Origin: a virus
DNA: 58,834 nt
IMG/VR virus record: IMGVR_UViG_3300025645_000083
Location: 1-58,834 of that record
Reading direction: 5' to 3' (one strand)
Under the pieces are notes generated by a model. The model was not told the origin of the DNA and made no database searches. It was given only the letters and a program-made list of their open reading frames with translations. The position numbers and the translations under genes are program-made. Positions 9,508-18,133 of this stretch are shown in pieces. The number at the start of each line of letters is the position of its first letter. Position 1 is the stretch's first letter.

Positions 9508-11376
9508 ATGGCTACCACAATAGATTGGGCTAACAAAATTATAAGCGTACCAAGAGCTGACATGACTTTATTACAGTCTGTTCCTGTTGAGGTTAGAGAA
9601 CTGAATCTTAATTCATTTAGACTGGAGCTAAAAGATCTAGAAGATGATATTGAGGGAATGGCATTTATAGATACACACTCACATAACACTGAAGTATTAC
9701 TTGGTGGTATTGTGTATGCGAGAGTACTTGAAATAATAAATGGTTATACTATAACTTTTGAAGATGGACAATATGCTGTTAATTTGGTTGGTGCAAACTC
9801 TAATGTTGGTGACAACGTTAATGTAAATCAAGTATCAGTAAGGTCTGCAAATGCTGCAGGTCTTATATCTAATTCAGCAATTGAGTACTCATCTTTTAAT
9901 GGAGCTGTAACAATTGATGTCACTTCTGGCATTACTGGTACAACATTTCCAAAAGGAACTGCACAAGCACCTGTGAATAATACTACAGATGCATTGTTGA
10001 TAGCAGAGTTTAGAGGTATTACGAGTATTCATGTTATTGGAGATATTACTTTTGATACTGGAGATGATATGAGCCACTTTGACATTCATGGAGAGCACGA
10101 AGAATCTAGTACTATAACAGTAAATCCTGGAGCCAATGTAGCTGACTCTGCCTTTAATAACTGTACACTACAGGGTTCTATGGATGGATCTACTACTATT
10201 TCTCACTGTAAGTTGTTAGACGTATCAATAGTTTCAGGACTTATTGAGAAATCTATATTGGGTGGAACTTTAACTCTTGACGGATCAGGAAATACAAATA
10301 TAATTGATTGCTATAGTGGACTTGCAGGAGAAGAAACCCCTACAATTGATTTTAATGGAACTGGATCTGGATTGATAATGAGAAACTATAGTGGTGGTAT
10401 AGAACTAACTAACAAGGCAGGAACAGAAGCTGTCAGTGTAGATTTAATATCAGGGCAGGTAAAGTTAACAAATACCATAACAGCAGGTGCAATAACCTTA
10501 AGAGGTGTTGGTAAGTTGACAAATGAATCAGCAGGTGCAACCATTAATGAAGAGATGTTAGATTCAAAAAATCTAAACAGAACTTTATTTACAAATGGAT
10601 TTGTATTTCTAGATTCAACTTCAACAATAACAGGAACTGAATTCCCAAAAGGAACTCAAGGATTCCCAGTAAACAATTTATCAGATGCTTTAGCAATTGA
10701 ACTTAATAATGGTTTACATGGAATTGAAATGCTAGGATTCTTTACAGCAACTGCAGCTCACAATTTAGATAAAACAATGATACATGGAGGCACAGGTAGC
10801 TCAAATGTATTGGTGTTAGCTGGAGCTAGTACAGATCAATCTGCTTTCATGAATTTAATCTTGACAGGGGCTCTTAATGGGCTGTCTAGAATTAGTAACT
10901 GTATACTAGGAACAACAGGTCTTGGTGGCTTTACAGAAGTAGAAGGAAGGATTAAAGATTGCATTATTAATAACAGTGCAGGAATAATACAAAAGAGTAC
11001 AGGTGCAGGAACACTGTTTGATAACTGTAGCTTTATTGCTCCAGACGATCCACAGATAACACTCAATGCAAATGGGAAGGGTTTATCTTTAAGAGATTGT
11101 ACAGGTAATATTTTGTTAACAAACAAAACAGACATTGAAGATGACCAATTGCACATTATAGGTGCAAGATTAGAATTAGCAGCTTCTTGTACAGCAGGTG
11201 GCTTCACAATAGATGGTAACGGAGTATTGACAGATAACAGTGTAGGAACTACTGTAGTTAGCAATCTTTCTTCTGGAGGTGGAAGTACAGTTTGGACGAC
11301 AGCAGAAAAAGATGAATCATTAGCTTACGGTAAGAAAGCAAGTGATAATGCAGAGCAAGCAAATTTAAAATTATAA
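9508..11376 (+). CDS. Fibre protein with duplicated beta-helix domain
   Basis: This 622-residue protein has a conserved virion-anchoring N-terminus (residues 1-120), including PRADMTLLQ, FRLELKDLEDDIEGM and INGYTITFEDGQYAVNLVGA. Very similar N-termini occur in structural proteins of many unrelated tailed phages. Two copies of a ~230-residue beta-helix module follow, each opening with ITGT(T/E)FPKGT, PVNN and DAL, and each ending in a Gly-rich CTAGGFTIDGNGVLT-type strand. The C-terminal tail (KASDNAEQANLKL) is helical. The stop overlaps the next start as TAATGG. It is probably a surface fibre. The sugar- or protein-binding specificity is unknown. Confidence 0.65.
   Translation: MATTIDWANKIISVPRADMTLLQSVPVEVRELNLNSFRLELKDLEDDIEGMAFIDTHSHNTEVLLGGIVYARVLEIINGYTITFEDGQYAVNLVGANSNVGDNVNVNQVSVRSANAAGLISNSAIEYSSFNGAVTIDVTSGITGTTFPKGTAQAPVNNTTDALLIAEFRGITSIHVIGDITFDTGDDMSHFDIHGEHEESSTITVNPGANVADSAFNNCTLQGSMDGSTTISHCKLLDVSIVSGLIEKSILGGTLTLDGSGNTNIIDCYSGLAGEETPTIDFNGTGSGLIMRNYSGGIELTNKAGTEAVSVDLISGQVKLTNTITAGAITLRGVGKLTNESAGATINEEMLDSKNLNRTLFTNGFVFLDSTSTITGTEFPKGTQGFPVNNLSDALAIELNNGLHGIEMLGFFTATAAHNLDKTMIHGGTGSSNVLVLAGASTDQSAFMNLILTGALNGLSRISNCILGTTGLGGFTEVEGRIKDCIINNSAGIIQKSTGAGTLFDNCSFIAPDDPQITLNANGKGLSLRDCTGNILLTNKTDIEDDQLHIIGARLELAASCTAGGFTIDGNGVLTDNSVGTTVVSNLSSGGGSTVWTTAEKDESLAYGKKASDNAEQANLKL
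9877..11270 (+). repeat. Tandem ~0.7-kb intragenic duplication in the 9508 fibre gene
   Basis: The module beginning with the ITGTTFPKGT codons near 9930 recurs near 10,626 as ITGTEFPKGT, about 696 bases later. The following order of strands and turns is kept (PVNN..DAL, an early GxT strand series, LTNK, TAGAITL or TAGGFTI). The DNA is now strongly diverged, so this is a domain duplication and not a recent repeat. Confidence 0.7.
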
Positions 11377-12002
11377 TGGATAAAATCAAGAACTACACAA
11401 TACTAATACTTTTAGTGTTTTCAGGAGTAATGATCTACCTACATACTAGGCCTGAAGTTATTCCAGATCCTATTACAATTACTATTCCAGGTTCCTCAGG
11501 AACCTCAGGATTAGTACAAATAGATACTGTTGAGGTTATAAAAGAGGTTAAAGTGTACTTGCCTGGAAAGAAAGAAATAGTAGTTGATAACTCGTATAAG
11601 GAAGCTTATGAGAGAGCTATTGAAGACAATGATGATTTAACTGCTAAGAATCTATTCTTAGAGTCTATTAGAATTAAAGAGTATAATGAGATTGCAATTG
11701 ACAATGATACTATTAAGGTTGACCTATATGCTAAGACTAGAGGAACTCTATTAGCATATAAGATTGATTACAATATAAAAGATAAGGAATTTACGTATAC
11801 ACCAGAGGTAATGCATATAAGACCTAAGATGACTGTTCTACTTGGATTAGAGGCAGTATTACCACCAATAGGATCTGGTACGCCAGCGCTAAAGCTTGAT
11901 TTAGGATTTCAAGGACAAGGTGGAGATATATGGTCAGGAGGTATAGATACGCAAGGAAACAAGTATGTTGGCTTTAAAAAGTCTTTTACTATATTTAAAT
12001 AG
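11376..12002 (+). CDS. Membrane-anchored, spanin-like protein
   Basis: This 208-residue protein has a short basic N-terminus, one transmembrane helix (about 6-24, YTILILLVFSGVMIYL) and then a periplasmic Pro/Ser/Gly-rich hinge. Residues 65-100 are a helical stretch (NSYKEAYERAIEDNDDLTA). The remainder is beta-rich (IAIDNDTIKVDLYAKTRGTL, then PKMTVLLGLEAVLPPIGS). This layout of an N-terminal anchor plus extended periplasmic domain recurs next to lysis or structural genes in Bacteroidota phages and resembles a unimolecular or inner-membrane spanin. No outer-membrane lipobox is present, so the spanin reading is inference. It starts on the TAATGG overlap with the fibre gene. Confidence 0.5.
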   Translation: MDKIKNYTILILLVFSGVMIYLHTRPEVIPDPITITIPGSSGTSGLVQIDTVEVIKEVKVYLPGKKEIVVDNSYKEAYERAIEDNDDLTAKNLFLESIRIKEYNEIAIDNDTIKVDLYAKTRGTLLAYKIDYNIKDKEFTYTPEVMHIRPKMTVLLGLEAVLPPIGSGTPALKLDLGFQGQGGDIWSGGIDTQGNKYVGFKKSFTIFK

Positions 12003-12004
12003 TT

Positions 12005-12060
12005 ACATTTTAGCTATAATGCGTACTAGAATATAGTGATTTCATTCCGTATTTTCGTAT
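12005..12060 (+). promoter_or_regulatory. Putative promoter/activator site before scaffold and capsid genes
   Basis: ACATTTTAGCTATAATGCG (12,005-12,023) matches 16 of 19 bases of 3865-3883. The downstream box GTATTTTCGTAT (12,049-12,060) lines up with GTATTTTTACAT at 3909-3920, with spacing differing by one base. Both copies lie in intergenic gaps directly upstream of late genes. This is most likely a phage late promoter or regulator-binding site. Confidence 0.55.
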
Positions 12061-12087
12061 GCAAGGAGAATATATTATATATAAAAC

Positions 12088-13182
12088 ATGGAAGGATTAA
12101 CATTAGATGATCTTGCTTTTGACGAGAATGGTACAGACGGACTATTCGAAACGTTCAAAGCAAGTGACAAAGATTTAGAGAACCTAGGCAATGCCGGTGG
12201 AACTAAAGAAGAAAAAATTAAACCCAATAGTGATGGCGTAAGCCAAGAGAGCGTAGCTGCGGGAAAAGACAAACAAGTTCAGGGAGGTAAAACACCCGGT
12301 AATGATGACGGAAGCAATTCTTCCTCTCCTAAACCGAATGATACTGAACAGCTTTATTCAAACCTAGCTACCCAATTCAAAACTAGCGGAGTTTTACCTG
12401 GACTTGAAGATACATCAGAAATTAAGACCTTAGATGATCTTAATTCTGCAATTCAAAAAGAAGTAGATTCTAGATTGACTGACACACAGAGAACAATCAA
12501 AGAAGCTTCAGAAGCTGGCCTAGATGCCAGTGCAGTTTCAAAGCAACTTAATGTTGTTTCGAAGCTTAAATCTGTTTCAGAAGAGTATATCTCTTCAGAT
12601 GCAAACCTAGAATTCCGTAAAGGAGTTATTGCTCAAGATTTCTTAAGCAGAGGTTACAATAAAGAAAGGGCTGAAATTATGGCTCAGAGAAGTATTGATG
12701 CAGGCAGTGATGTAGAGGATGCTAAATTAGCACTTACTAGTATCATTGGAATAGAAGAAAAGAAAATAGCTGATGCAATTCAATCAGCTAAAGATGACGA
12801 GAATGACTCAATAAATGATATCAAATCTCATCTTGAAAAAACTGAAGAGGTAGTCCCAGGAATTAAACTCACACAAGAACAGAAAGATGAGTTATATAAA
12901 CAAATGACTACTGACTTAGGGAATAAAGAAAATGCTTTTATAAAATCTCAAAAGGAAGATCCTATCGGATCCAGAATTAAGTTAGAAGCAATATTCTTTA
13001 TAACAAAGGGATTAACTGATTTCTCAGTATTTGGTAATGCTAAAGAAACAGACATCTCTAAAAATATTGAATCTCTCTTAAGAGGAGCTGATTTCACTGA
13101 AAATGGACGTATCAATACTGATATGCCAGATGACAATGGAACTTTTACATTAGCTGATCTTAAAGATTTACAAATAGAATAG
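12088..13182 (+). CDS. Scaffolding protein candidate
   Basis: This 364-residue protein is acidic, low in aromatic residues and rich in Asp, Glu, Lys and Ser, with a disordered N-terminal 100 residues and long predicted helices from about 115 onward (VDSRLTDTQRTIKEASEAGL, then KKIADAIQSAKDDENDSIND). Position is the main argument: it lies directly upstream of the major capsid gene, where tailed phages encode the internal scaffold. It has no protease signature. It ends with TAG and is 26 bases from the capsid gene. An alternative would be an abundant internal head protein. Confidence 0.65.
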   Translation: MEGLTLDDLAFDENGTDGLFETFKASDKDLENLGNAGGTKEEKIKPNSDGVSQESVAAGKDKQVQGGKTPGNDDGSNSSSPKPNDTEQLYSNLATQFKTSGVLPGLEDTSEIKTLDDLNSAIQKEVDSRLTDTQRTIKEASEAGLDASAVSKQLNVVSKLKSVSEEYISSDANLEFRKGVIAQDFLSRGYNKERAEIMAQRSIDAGSDVEDAKLALTSIIGIEEKKIADAIQSAKDDENDSINDIKSHLEKTEEVVPGIKLTQEQKDELYKQMTTDLGNKENAFIKSQKEDPIGSRIKLEAIFFITKGLTDFSVFGNAKETDISKNIESLLRGADFTENGRINTDMPDDNGTFTLADLKDLQIE

Positions 13183-13208
13183 TAACAACTTTTTTAAACA
13201 ATTAATAA

Positions 13209-14708
13209 ATGCAATTAGGTAGATTTCAGGTAACTGACGCAAAGGCTTTTGCAGGAATGATTAATCCAGAAAACACTTTAGGTGCTATTTGGAAAGCATC
13301 TCCTCAAAAGATTAACGACGCAATGATCAAACTTTTGGCAATTCACAGAGGTAAGTCTTTGGAGAATATGCTGAACATGTTTGAGACAAAGTATGTAGAA
13401 AACGATAATGAATTCTATTGGGAACTTATAGGTAGTTCTCGTAGAAATATCCCATTATTCGAGGCACGCTATAAAGGTGCAACTGTAACAAGTGGTGATT
13501 CAAACATTGGTGAAGGTGGAACAACTTTTGAGTTGGCATTCCCTGAGCAATGGTTCTTCAAAGGAGAAATCATCGTTGGTGAGAAAAATGAGGTATATCC
13601 AATCCGTGTGATTGATGATGGTCAAGCAGAAGGTAGTCTTTATGTCTACACATGTGAGACTGCAGGATCAAGCAGAGATGGTATTCCAGGTGAAGAATTA
13701 GTATCAGGTAAAAGATTCAACGAAGAGTTCGCTCCAGTTGGAAAAGGACTTTCTAGAGAAGTTGGTGGTGTTCGTAGAGTAACTCCAGTTTCAATGAGAG
13801 GTGAGCTTACTACTATTCGTATCGACCACAAATTACCAGGTGATGCAACAGGTAAAAAAGTAGCTATGGGTATTCCTGTACTTACTAAGTCTGGAGAAAA
13901 GAAAGTTTTCCCAACATTAGCTCTTTACGAAGACTGGTTGGTTGAGCAAGAATTCTCAATGTACAAAAACAAATACTTGCTTTATGGTAAGTCTAACAGA
14001 ACTGCTGATGGTGAATACCACAACAAAGATGTATCTGGAAGATCTATCAAAATTGGATCTGGTATCCGAGAACAAATGGAGCAATCAAATACTTACTACT
14101 ATAATGACTTCTCTATCGAGATGTTAGAAGAAATCCTTTTTGGATTGTCTGAAGGTAAATTAGGATTTGATCAACGTGTGTTTATCTTACGTACTGGTGA
14201 AAGAGGTGCTGCTGAATTCCACAAAGCTGTCTTACAGACAACTTCAGGATGGGCTGCTCATATGTCTACACCGGGAACTAATCCGTCAACTATCAAGAGT
14301 ACTAACTCTGAGTTACATAGTAACGCAATGAGTGCAGGATTCCAGTTCACAGAATACATGGCGCCAAATGGTGTAACTGTTAAGTTAGAAGTAGATGATT
14401 TCTACGATGACAAAGTACGTAACACTATACGTATCCCAGGAAGTAATGGTGTAGCTGAATCTTATAGATTCGATATATTTTACATCGGTACTCCAGAAGA
14501 GCCAAACATCCAATGTGTTAAGGTAAAAGGTAAAGAAGAAATCAGAGGCTACCAATGGGGCTTCAGAAATCCTTTCACTGGTGCTGTAAACAACGGTAAC
14601 ATGGGAACTTTAGAGGATGCAGGTACTATTACTAAATTCTGTCAGTTAGGTGTTGTGGTTTATGACCCAACTCGTACTGCTCAGCTTATACCATACGTAT
14701 TAGCATAA
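13209..14708 (+). CDS. Major capsid protein (crAss-like, HK97 fold)
   Basis: This 499-residue protein has the length of crAss-like capsid proteins. Recognisable parts are the early MLNMFETKYVENDNEFYWEL, the charged loop with VGGVRRVTPVSMRGELTTIR, YGKSNRTADGEYHNKD, then SGIREQMEQ, FILRTGERGAAEFHKAVLQ, and a C-terminal strand ending DPTRTAQLIPYVLA. The last two features are characteristic of the crAss family from memory. Codon use shifts to more C-ending codons (AAC, TTC, CGT) than neighbours, as expected for the most abundant protein. The leader AAACAATTAATAA lacks a Shine-Dalgarno sequence. A hairpin follows the stop. Roughly 400 or more copies form the icosahedral shell. Confidence 0.88.
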   Translation: MQLGRFQVTDAKAFAGMINPENTLGAIWKASPQKINDAMIKLLAIHRGKSLENMLNMFETKYVENDNEFYWELIGSSRRNIPLFEARYKGATVTSGDSNIGEGGTTFELAFPEQWFFKGEIIVGEKNEVYPIRVIDDGQAEGSLYVYTCETAGSSRDGIPGEELVSGKRFNEEFAPVGKGLSREVGGVRRVTPVSMRGELTTIRIDHKLPGDATGKKVAMGIPVLTKSGEKKVFPTLALYEDWLVEQEFSMYKNKYLLYGKSNRTADGEYHNKDVSGRSIKIGSGIREQMEQSNTYYYNDFSIEMLEEILFGLSEGKLGFDQRVFILRTGERGAAEFHKAVLQTTSGWAAHMSTPGTNPSTIKSTNSELHSNAMSAGFQFTEYMAPNGVTVKLEVDDFYDDKVRNTIRIPGSNGVAESYRFDIFYIGTPEEPNIQCVKVKGKEEIRGYQWGFRNPFTGAVNNGNMGTLEDAGTITKFCQLGVVVYDPTRTAQLIPYVLA

Positions 14709-14722
14709 TAAAAATAGGTGTT

Positions 14723-14742
14723 CCCCTACTCTCGGGTAGGGG
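14723..14742 (+). terminator. GC-rich stem-loop after the capsid gene
   Basis: CCCCTAC pairs perfectly with GTAGGGG around the 6-base loop TCTCGG. It begins 14 bases past the capsid stop and is followed by ATTAATCC, not a T tract. It may partly terminate transcription or protect the abundant capsid mRNA end. Confidence 0.65.
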
Positions 14743-14761
14743 ATTAATCCTAAAAGCTTTA

Positions 14762-14789
14762 GTGGAATATTGGGCTTTACCAAATCCAC
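14762..14789 (+). other. Second nested hairpin in the capsid-downstream gap
   Basis: GTGGA (14,762-14,766) pairs with TCCAC (14,785-14,789), enclosing TTGG/CCAA around a 6-base loop. With the hairpin at 14,723 it makes a two-stem RNA element in the 134-base gap between the capsid gene and the 14,843 gene. An AAGGAGG at 14,798-14,804 follows but is ~40 bases from the next ATG. Confidence 0.4.
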
Positions 14790-14842
14790 AATGTCATAAG
14801 GAGGCAAAAGGAAGAATTATTTATATTAAAAATTAGGAAAAC

Positions 14843-15745
14843 ATGGCTGTAAAAGCAAAAGTAAAGGTATCAGAGAATGTTGTTAAGGACGAAGTTCCAA
14901 TGACAGATTTTTTAAAGAACGAAACAGTAACTGTTAAGTATTTGTTAAAGACAAATGCTAATATTAAAGACCCAAAGCATGTTGGGTACGGTGGATTATT
15001 TAACGGAACAGAAATAGCAATTCCTGCTCCAACATTAGATAATAAAAAGATGAAAAACATCTTAACCGATAAAGAGAAAAATGGATTAGAATTTGCCTTA
15101 GGCGGAGAGAATCTATCAATATATTCTGAATTCTGGAAAGAAGGAGGAAAGGGTAATGGAATTTTTCCTATTTATTTAGGTAAGCAGGATTTAGTATTAG
15201 ACTTATCTGATCCATATGATTATATTAAATATAAAGTTTTAAAGATTAGCCCTCTAGTTGCTGGTGGATTAGATGAAATCAGAAACAAAGCTACATACAG
15301 ATTTGTATTAGTTGCAGAAGGTGAGCAAACTTTAAAAGATAAAGCTGCAGTTGGAAATAAAGTATTAGCATTCGAAAAGTATGTTGAATTTAAGAACAAC
15401 AAGCCAGTGTTAAGATATATTTTAAGAAACCTAGGTAGATATACTAGTAAAAGTCAAAAGATTGACTTCTTGCAGATAGAAGCTGCAAAGATGATTGAAA
15501 AAGACGCTAACTTGTTTGTGGCAATTACAAATGACAAATACATTGGAACTAAGGTTCTTTTAGAAGAGTGTCATGAGTACAATGTAATTGATAATAAAGA
15601 CAAAAAGTTTTATACTAAAGATGGAGAGCCAATCTCAGAGGGTGATACGCCAACGTTAGAAGTGGCATCAGCGTATTTATCAAGTCCATTAGGACAAGAG
15701 ATGAGGTTGACTTTAGAAGCAAAATTAAAGAATACTAAAGAGTAA
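14843..15745 (+). CDS. Conserved head-proximal protein, unknown function
   Basis: This 300-residue soluble protein is Lys-rich (MAVKAKVKVSENVVKDEVP). It carries an N-terminal stretch that reads like a ligand list (VKYLLKTNANIKDPKHVGYG), a central alpha/beta part (about 100-220) with LAFEKYVEFKNNKPVLRYIL, and a C-terminal ASAYLSSPLGQEMRLTLEAK helix. No enzymatic motif is seen. It follows the capsid gene and precedes other small structural genes, so a neck, head-completion or capsid-associated role is likely. It is eight bases from the next gene. I do not recognise the family. Confidence 0.5.
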   Translation: MAVKAKVKVSENVVKDEVPMTDFLKNETVTVKYLLKTNANIKDPKHVGYGGLFNGTEIAIPAPTLDNKKMKNILTDKEKNGLEFALGGENLSIYSEFWKEGGKGNGIFPIYLGKQDLVLDLSDPYDYIKYKVLKISPLVAGGLDEIRNKATYRFVLVAEGEQTLKDKAAVGNKVLAFEKYVEFKNNKPVLRYILRNLGRYTSKSQKIDFLQIEAAKMIEKDANLFVAITNDKYIGTKVLLEECHEYNVIDNKDKKFYTKDGEPISEGDTPTLEVASAYLSSPLGQEMRLTLEAKLKNTKE

Positions 15746-15752
15746 CAACTAA

Positions 15753-16493
15753 ATGACAACACCAGAGTTTATCTCAGAATTTGATTTAGGATATAACAAC
15801 ATACTAGGGGAAGGTGCACCAGGTCTTGACAATTATGAAAGATCGGTGTACTTAACCACATCTCAAGAAGAGTTAGTTAAGGGGTTATATAGCGGTAATA
15901 ATAATTCTAGGCAAAGTTTCGAAGATACAGAAAGAAACAGACGAGCTCTAAATGAACTTGTAATAGATAGCAAATCAGTTGATCTTGCTACTACATCAAA
16001 AGGATTAGTTGCAGACTCAAAGTTCTTTATAGTACCAAGTGATATTATGTTTATCATTGCAGAGACTGCTACAATTTCAAGTACAGATTCGTGCTTGAAT
16101 GGAAAAATTATAACAGTTAAGCCTATTACTCATGATGAGTTCATGGTAAGTTATAAAAATCCATTTAGAAAGCCTAATGCTAATAAAGTGTTTAGACTTG
16201 ATATTTCAAAGGTAGGAAGCTCAAAAGTAGTAGAATTAGTATCATCTGAATTATTAAGTCAATATAATTTAAGATATGTTAAGTACCCTAATCCAATCAT
16301 AGTCAGTGATTTAACTACTGATACACAAGTTGGAGGATTAGGTTTAACAATAAATGGTCTCACAGCAGTTGCAGGTTCGGAATTAAATTCGTATCTTCAC
16401 AGAGAGATAGTTAACAGAGCGGTAGAATTAGCTGTAAGAGATTATAGAGAAAACACGCTTAAAGCTAGAATAGAAACAAATAATAGAGTATAA
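15753..16493 (+). CDS. Neck/ring protein candidate
   Basis: This 246-residue protein has an N-terminal acidic patch (TTPEFISEFDLGYNNIL), a helical YLTTSQEELVKGLYSG, a mixed core with DIMFIIAETATISSTDS and ITHDEFMVSYKNPFRKPN, and a terminal helix HREIVNRAVELAVRDYRE. The size, position two genes after the capsid, and a terminal helix of this type fit the ring/adaptor proteins that stack below the portal in crAss-like particles. The assignment rests on context. The start is ATG 15,753, eight bases after the previous stop. Confidence 0.45.
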   Translation: MTTPEFISEFDLGYNNILGEGAPGLDNYERSVYLTTSQEELVKGLYSGNNNSRQSFEDTERNRRALNELVIDSKSVDLATTSKGLVADSKFFIVPSDIMFIIAETATISSTDSCLNGKIITVKPITHDEFMVSYKNPFRKPNANKVFRLDISKVGSSKVVELVSSELLSQYNLRYVKYPNPIIVSDLTTDTQVGGLGLTINGLTAVAGSELNSYLHREIVNRAVELAVRDYRENTLKARIETNNRV

Positions 16494-16513
16494 ATTAAAA
16501 ACAATTAAACATT

Positions 16514-17482
16514 ATGGGATTAGCTGGTCAAAACCAAGTTAGACAATTTTATCCAGGATTAGACTTTCCTGGACACGCAACAATTACAGCCTTAAAGGGT
16601 GGTACAGTAGGAGATTTAGCCTGCTTATCAGCTGACGGAACAGTAGCTGCTGCTGGAGAACCTGTTAAAATATTTAATCTTAATGCGGCTGGTAACCTAG
16701 TTGCTTCTGACAGTATTAAAGCAAGTAATTTAGTATATGCAAAATCTGTTGCTTATACGGCTCCAATTTTAGGATCTGTAACATTTAGTGCATTAGCTGC
16801 ACCAACGGTAGGTGAATTAGTAACGGTAGAAATAGTAATCAAAGGATTTGGTTCTTATTCTCCGGAAGATGAGTATGTAAAGAAAGCTTTTTACAAAGTA
16901 GTTACAGGAGATGATCAAGAAGCTGTCGTAGACGGACTTATTACTTCATTGAATCGTAATTTCTCTCGTGAAGTTGGAGCAACTGCAACATCAAACCCTT
17001 CTTTCGCATTCACTAAAACTGGATCAACAACTACTGCTGCTTTAGTTATCACTGAAAAAGATCAAATCTTAAACTACGTAGTAGGTAAGAAAGAAAGAGT
17101 AAATATTGATTTTTCAGCAGATATGAAGTCAACAGTATTACCAACCAAAACAGTTGTATCTTCAACTCAAGGAATTGGTTCTGGTAAAACAGTAGCTTCT
17201 ATGGAGTGGTACTTGAAAGGTGAAAGAAATGATTTCTACCGCGAGGCAGGATATCCACATAACTTAGAGAACTCTTACGAGATTAATCCTGCGGGAACTT
17301 ACAATCTTATCGAGTTAGCTTACTATGATGAAGGAAGAGACGAAGCGAAGAAAAGTAATAAACAAATTACTATTGCTATGCCTTTTACAAATTTAGCTGG
17401 AAATGCAGCAATCAATTTGCTTATTGCAGAATTGAATACAGCATTAGGAGCTGGTACTTTAGATGCTCTAGCAGTAATCTAA
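16514..17482 (+). CDS. Abundant virion protein, auxiliary capsid candidate
   Basis: This 322-residue Ala/Thr/Val/Gly-rich protein has a start GLAGQNQVRQFYPGLDFPGH, two beta domains (about 20-110 and 110-215), and a C-terminal domain with EWYLKGERNDFYREAGYPHN and YNLIELAYYDEGRDEAKKSN. C-ending codons are frequent as in the capsid gene, suggesting high expression. The leader AAAAACAATTAAACATT is A-rich without a Shine-Dalgarno sequence. It is followed by the strongest terminator of the plus strand. A capsid decoration/auxiliary protein fits, but a tail-tube role cannot be excluded. Confidence 0.5.
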   Translation: MGLAGQNQVRQFYPGLDFPGHATITALKGGTVGDLACLSADGTVAAAGEPVKIFNLNAAGNLVASDSIKASNLVYAKSVAYTAPILGSVTFSALAAPTVGELVTVEIVIKGFGSYSPEDEYVKKAFYKVVTGDDQEAVVDGLITSLNRNFSREVGATATSNPSFAFTKTGSTTTAALVITEKDQILNYVVGKKERVNIDFSADMKSTVLPTKTVVSSTQGIGSGKTVASMEWYLKGERNDFYREAGYPHNLENSYEINPAGTYNLIELAYYDEGRDEAKKSNKQITIAMPFTNLAGNAAINLLIAELNTALGAGTLDALAVI

Positions 17483-17505
17483 GAATCAAAATAAATTTAA
17501 TAACC

Positions 17506-17545
17506 AAGAGGGGTAAGGAGTTAATCTCTTTACCTCTTTTTTTTT
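17506..17545 (+). terminator. Rho-independent terminator closing the capsid operon
   Basis: AAGAGGGGTAAGGAG pairs over its whole length (with G-U wobbles) with the CTCTTTACCTCTTTT arm across a TTAAT loop, and a run of nine T residues (17,537-17,545) follows. It lies 24 bases past the stop of the 16,514 gene and 13 bases before the next ATG. Confidence 0.9.
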
Positions 17546-17558
17546 ACTTCAAAATAAA

Positions 17559-18131
17559 ATGGCAATAACAGTTAAAACATTTATAGTATCTAATGACAAA
17601 TTAACAATTGATGTTGATTTAGAAGTTGGTGCTGGTCAACTATTCACAGGGGTCACTCTATGGACAGAGGCAACATATAAGAGTCCAACTACTGGCGTGG
17701 ACTTAAGCTCTCTATTAGCGGGAGCAACAAATACAGAGACATTTACTATTACAGCTGCTGACGTAGGTGTTAGTACTTTTGAGGGTATTTATATTGCAGA
17801 AATCACAAGTGATGATCCATTAGCTGTTATAGTAGCTACTGCTCCATTGGCTAAATACTATGCCGTTATGGCAACATTACTAGCTAACGTAGACTTATCA
17901 TGCTTAAGTTGTAATACAAACTTTCAGAACGCATTGCTATTAGACCTATATGTTGAAGCAATGAGACAGGCTTTAATACTTGGAAGATTCCAAGACGCAA
18001 TAACATACTTACAAAGAATAAATCTATATACATCAACATCATGTGATTCTTGTGACAATATTGACCCAGTGGTATCATCTGCCGGCAGTATAGTTTCAGT
18101 TGGAGTGATTGATTGTATTTTAACATCATAA
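17559..18131 (+). CDS. Virion-associated protein with paired CxxC motifs
   Basis: This 190-residue protein has an N-terminal beta domain (about 1-105, IDVDLEVGAGQLFTGVTLW) and a C-terminal helical part. The latter is bracketed by C115-LS-C118 and C162-DS-C165, with LYVEAMRQALILGRFQDAI between. A further Cys lies near the end (VGVIDCIL). Two CxxC pairs 43 residues apart suggest a zinc-knitted helical hairpin. The gene begins directly after the strong terminator, so it depends on read-through or an unseen promoter. The next gene starts two bases after its stop. Function is unknown; a head-surface or neck role is plausible. Confidence 0.5.
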   Translation: MAITVKTFIVSNDKLTIDVDLEVGAGQLFTGVTLWTEATYKSPTTGVDLSSLLAGATNTETFTITAADVGVSTFEGIYIAEITSDDPLAVIVATAPLAKYYAVMATLLANVDLSCLSCNTNFQNALLLDLYVEAMRQALILGRFQDAITYLQRINLYTSTSCDSCDNIDPVVSSAGSIVSVGVIDCILTS

Positions 18132-18133
18132 AC

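Noticed and set aside
1-11376. Diversity-generating retroelement acting on the fibre genes
   Set aside because: No reverse transcriptase gene and no template/variable repeat pair with adenine-specific differences were seen in the window.
14798-14804. Canonical Shine-Dalgarno AAGGAGG (and a similar AAGGAG at 12,063-12,068)
   Set aside because: They lie about 40 and 20 bases from the nearest ATG and no alternative start codon follows at normal distance. Most genes here use A-rich leaders instead.
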